Of a stretch of DNA of 64,000 nucleotides, positions 61,358 to 64,000 are shown in pieces; the stretch's first letter is position 1; each line of letters opens with the position of its first letter. The notes beneath the pieces are model-generated. The model did not search any database and was not told the DNA's origin. It was given only the letters and a program-made list of their open reading frames with translations. The DNA lies in the NCBI GenBank assembly GCA_019420585.1, contig JAHZGX010000020.1, forward strand, positions 161,855-225,854, given 5' to 3'. The DNA is from Prevotellaceae bacterium. Its GTDB lineage: Bacteria; Bacteroidota; Bacteroidia; Bacteroidales; Bacteroidaceae. Made by a program: the position numbers and the translations under genes.

Positions 61358-61389
61358 TGTTGAAAAGTTTTTGATTGTGCAGGCAGCGG

Positions 61390-62235
61390 TCAGTTAGACT
61401 GCAAGAGTTTGAGCAACTTGTCCAACTTCGGTGCCATGATGATTTCTGTGCGGCGGTTATGTGCGCGTCCATCGGCCGTCTCGTTGATGTCCACCGGCTT
61501 AAACTCACCGCGTCCGCAAGGTTGTATCTGCAGGGGATTTACGCCGTAGGTTTCGGTGAGGATGCGCACCACACTGGTGGCGCGTATGACGCTTAGGTCC
61601 CAGTTGTCCTGGAACACAGCCGTGTGGATGGGTACATTGTCGGTATGTCCTTCTATGTATACGTCGATCTCCGACTGCTTGTTCAGTACCTGGGCCAGTT
61701 TTCCTAAAGCCTCTTTACCCTGCGTGTTCACCACCGCCTTGCCCGACTCAAAGAGCAACTTGTCACTCAGCGATACGTACACCTTGCCATCTTTCTCTGT
61801 CACGGTGAGGTCTTCGCTGCTGAAGCCAAGCAGTGCGTCCTTCACACTTGCCAGCAAGTCCTTGACCTGCTGTTTCTGTTGCTCTATCATGCCTTGCAGT
61901 TGTGCAATGGTCTTCTCCCGCTCTTCCAGTTCCTGTATCTTCTGTGCCAGGGAGGTGTTGAGTTTCTTGTTCTCACTCTGGTTGTTGGCCAGCATGGTCT
62001 GATAATTGCGTATGCTTTTCTTGAGCAGGGCTGTGTCAGTCATGAGTGCTCCGCATCGTTGGTCAAGTGCAGCATACTGTGCCCGGCTCTCGTCCAGTAA
62101 GGCCGAAAGGCTGTCTCGGGAGTAGTAGGCTCGCCAGCGTGCATTCTCTGACTGCTCAAACTTCTTTCTTCCCACCACGCAACTTGACAGTACGGCTGTT
62201 GAGAGTGCAATTGCTATTAGTGTCAGTTTCTTCAT
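61390..62235 (-). CDS. OmpA-family lipoprotein
   Basis: A 281-residue lipoprotein (lipobox LSSC). Residues 30-140 are a long coiled coil; residues 145-270 are an OmpA/MotB peptidoglycan-binding domain with the conserved EGHTDNVP, DNWDLSVIRA and AHNRRTEI motifs. It should tether the outer membrane to peptidoglycan. No barrel domain, so it is of the Pal-like or MotB-like kind. First gene of a two-gene transcript with the small membrane protein. Confidence 0.9.
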   Translation of the reverse strand: MKKLTLIAIALSTAVLSSCVVGRKKFEQSENARWRAYYSRDSLSALLDESRAQYAALDQRCGALMTDTALLKKSIRNYQTMLANNQSENKKLNTSLAQKIQELEEREKTIAQLQGMIEQQKQQVKDLLASVKDALLGFSSEDLTVTEKDGKVYVSLSDKLLFESGKAVVNTQGKEALGKLAQVLNKQSEIDVYIEGHTDNVPIHTAVFQDNWDLSVIRATSVVRILTETYGVNPLQIQPCGRGEFKPVDINETADGRAHNRRTEIIMAPKLDKLLKLLQSN

Positions 62236-62455
62236 GTCTTGTCTATGTTGAGGGCGTATATTTCACTTGTTTCTCTTCTTTTGAGGCTCCTCCAGGCTTC
62301 CTTTTTCCAGATTGGTCGATTTTCTATACACGTTTTAGTGCATGTAATCCGCTGACAACCATGTTTGTTGCGCCGAAAAACACCTTCTGAGAATCGCGTA
62401 AAACAGATTTTTCGCCTTCCCGTACGGATTTCACGGATTCTCGGAGCCTCGGAAA

Positions 62456-63346
62456 TCAGAAGTATTTCACCTCTTCACCGGTTACCTCACTCAGGAGTAA
62501 GTTGGCCAGACGGCTTGTGCCCAGACGGAACCACTGGTTGGTGAGCCACTGCTCACCCAGCACCTCCTTCACGATGGTATAATACACCAGAGCATCGTGC
62601 ACCGTATTCAGTCCGCCTGCAGGTTTGAAGCCGACTTGTATGCCTGTCTTGTCATAATATTCCTTGATGGCCTGGCACATCACATAGGCAGCCTCGGGTG
62701 TTGCGGCAGGTTTCTCTTTGCCCGTGCTGGTCTTGATGTAGTCGGCTCCCGAATACATGGCCAGCAGGCTTGCCTTCTTGATGGCCGATGCAGAAGGGAG
62801 CAGTCCCGTTTCCAGGATGACCTTCAGTTTGTGGTCGCCACATACGGCCTTCAGTTCGGATATCTCGTCACATACGGTCTCGAAATCTTCGCTGAGGAAC
62901 GCACCTACACTCATTACCATGTCTATCTCTGTGGCTCCATCTTTCAGTGCCAGGGCAGTTTCGGCCACTTTCACCTCGATGAGTGCCTGCGAACTGGGGA
63001 ACGAACCGCTCACGCAGGCTACTTCCACTCCCTCCACCTGCAGGTTTTCGCTCACCACGGCGGCAAAGCGTGGGTATACGCAGATGGTGGCCACGTGGGG
63101 GAGTTGGGGGTAATCATTGTCAAACTCGTTGACCCGCTCGGTGAAGCGTAGCACGCTTTCGTTGCTGTCGGTGGTTTTCAGCGTGGTCAGTTCTATACTT
63201 CCCATGAGGAACTTCTTCACCTCAGGAGTGTCGTTCTCTGCCACTTTCTCCTCAATGATGCGCTTCACTTCGGCCGCTACCTGGGCATCGTCCAAGGCTG
63301 TGGTGTACTGTGAGAGTGCCTGCTCATACTTGCTAGTCTCGCTCAT
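62456..63346 (-). CDS. deoC: Deoxyribose-phosphate aldolase
   Basis: A 296-residue class I aldolase that splits 2-deoxyribose-5-phosphate into acetaldehyde and glyceraldehyde-3-phosphate. The Schiff-base lysine is in YIKTSTGK (about residue 204), and the second active-site lysine in VGFKPAGGL. Length is typical for the longer deoC forms. Overlaps the mazG stop by 4 bases (ATGA at 63343-63346), a coupled start. Salvage of deoxynucleosides is its usual role. Confidence 0.95.
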   Translation of the reverse strand: MSETSKYEQALSQYTTALDDAQVAAEVKRIIEEKVAENDTPEVKKFLMGSIELTTLKTTDSNESVLRFTERVNEFDNDYPQLPHVATICVYPRFAAVVSENLQVEGVEVACVSGSFPSSQALIEVKVAETALALKDGATEIDMVMSVGAFLSEDFETVCDEISELKAVCGDHKLKVILETGLLPSASAIKKASLLAMYSGADYIKTSTGKEKPAATPEAAYVMCQAIKEYYDKTGIQVGFKPAGGLNTVHDALVYYTIVKEVLGEQWLTNQWFRLGTSRLANLLLSEVTGEEVKYF

Positions 63347-63675
63347 ATATTTTCTTTCAACTTGGGGTTATTCAGGTGTCTTGTGCAATCTCTCTGCGTC
63401 TTTTTGCGGAAACTGGCTTCCAGTGCTTCCGTGAGGTTAGTGCCGGTCTGGTTGGCCAGGCAGATGAGCACCCATAGCACATCAGCCATCTCCTCGGCGA
63501 GATCGGTGTTCTCACCTTTCTTGAATGACTGCTCGCCGTATTTCCTGGCCATCACGCGTGCCAGTTCACCCACCTCCTCGGTCAGTATGGCCATGTTGGT
63601 GAGTTCGCTGAAATAACGCACGCCGTAGGTCTTTATCCATTCGTCCACCCGCTTTTGTGCTTCGGCTATTGTCAT
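63343..63675 (-). CDS. MazG-like nucleotide pyrophosphohydrolase
   Basis: A 110-residue helical protein with the MazG-type metal-binding pattern: LTEEVGELARV and DLAEEMADVLWVL (E-xx-E and E-xx-D). Members hydrolyse nucleoside triphosphates, cleaning the pool. Sits between dtd and deoC, an order common in Bacteroidales, and overlaps deoC. Confidence 0.9.
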   Translation of the reverse strand: MTIAEAQKRVDEWIKTYGVRYFSELTNMAILTEEVGELARVMARKYGEQSFKKGENTDLAEEMADVLWVLICLANQTGTNLTEALEASFRKKTQRDCTRHLNNPKLKENI

Positions 63676-63710
63676 GCTTATGCTTCTGTAATGCTGTTGC
63701 TTTTTGTGTC

Positions 63711-64000
63711 TTATTCTTTGTTCTTGGTGTCCATGCAGATGGTTACCGGCCCGTCATTGAGTAGTTCCACCTGCATGTCGGCTCCGAATTCTCCTGTTTG
63801 TACCCGTCCTGGCAAATCTTGCCGCAGTCTCTCTGTGAAGGCTTCATACAGGGGCTTGGCATGTGCATGTCCGGCAGCGCGAATCCAACTGGGGCGGTTG
63901 CCTTTCCGGTAACTGGCCATTAGGGTGAACTGGCTTATCACAAGTACTTCTCCGTTGGTGTCCTGCACGTTGCGGTTCATCACCCCTTCATCGTCATCAA
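63711..64000 (-). CDS. dtd: D-aminoacyl-tRNA deacylase, N terminus outside the window
   Basis: The 5' part of the gene is beyond base 64000; the visible 96 or so residues belong to the middle and end of DTD. It has the substrate-gating SQFTL motif and the cis-proline motif NDGPVT. The enzyme removes D-amino acids (and glycine mis-acylated on tRNA-Ala) from tRNA. An apparent GTG start at 63983 is not used, since upstream codons (DDDEG) continue the DTD sequence. 35 bases to mazG. Confidence 0.92.
   Translation of the reverse strand, partial: DDDEGVMNRNVQDTNGEVLVISQFTLMASYRKGNRPSWIRAAGHAHAKPLYEAFTERLRQDLPGRVQTGEFGADMQVELLNDGPVTICMDTKNKE

Noticed and set aside
62236..62455. deoC terminator
   Set aside because: Only a 7-bp GAGAATC/GATTCTC pairing with a long loop was seen, too weak to report.
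1..64000. tRNA, rRNA or riboswitch genes
   Set aside because: Intergenic stretches were scanned for cloverleaf arms, ribosomal landmarks and common riboswitch cores; none was convincing.

Overview
The window comes from a Bacteroidales bacterium, most likely Prevotellaceae or a close relative. The evidence is: the sigma-ABfr type promoter core (TAnnTTTG, sometimes with TTTG 19 bases upstream), a porZ gene for the type IX secretion system (T9SS), a secreted LamG protein with a T9SS-like tail, BspA-like leucine-rich repeat (LRR) proteins, an OprP-type porin, tandem YitT proteins and a dtd-mazG-deoC order. No rRNA, tRNA or CRISPR was found. Base composition is mosaic: about 38.5-42.1 kb is AT-richer, and about 42.9-51 kb is clearly GC-rich.

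Layout. 0-5 kb: end of a glycerophosphodiesterase, ychF, an Lgt-GH18 fusion and a tandem ThuA protein. 5-20.7 kb: a long repeat-bearing gap, mutS, a giant LamG surface protein, trkH, nadB, dacB, a coiled-coil protein, a GH27 alpha-galactosidase and cysK. 21-24 kb: a Sau3AI-like restriction-modification pair, then an outer membrane barrel protein. 25-31.7 kb: flavodiiron protein, FAD oxidoreductase, S41 protease, a small membrane protein, a GC-rich island of uncertain nature and an OprP porin. 31.7-42.1 kb: an accessory block with three BspA-like LRR genes, two of them near-identical and inverted around a 4-kb segment, followed by an O-antigen-ligase-like protein and a frameshifted transglutaminase-like protein. 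42.1-45.9 kb: tandem hairpin repeats, an HU-like protein and a GC-rich two-gene cassette bracketed by an 87-bp duplicated terminator. 45.9-56.2 kb, all on the minus strand: leuS, two yitT genes, rdgB, porZ, a two-component system and a PepSY-like lipoprotein. 56.6-64 kb: polA, a polyprenyl synthase, a second repeat-bearing gap, an OmpA-like lipoprotein, deoC, mazG and the start of dtd.

How genes may work together. PorZ implies that this cell sorts cargo through T9SS, and the LamG protein has a plausible T9SS tail. The LRR, papain-like lipoprotein, ligase and transglutaminase genes overlap end to end like an operon and may build or modify a surface structure. The inverted LRR arms could let that operon exchange promoters by recombination. 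The most notable single gene is the Lgt fusion, which contains a lipobox that is itself a likely Lgt substrate. All functional calls rest on sequence reading and motif recognition; no searches were run.
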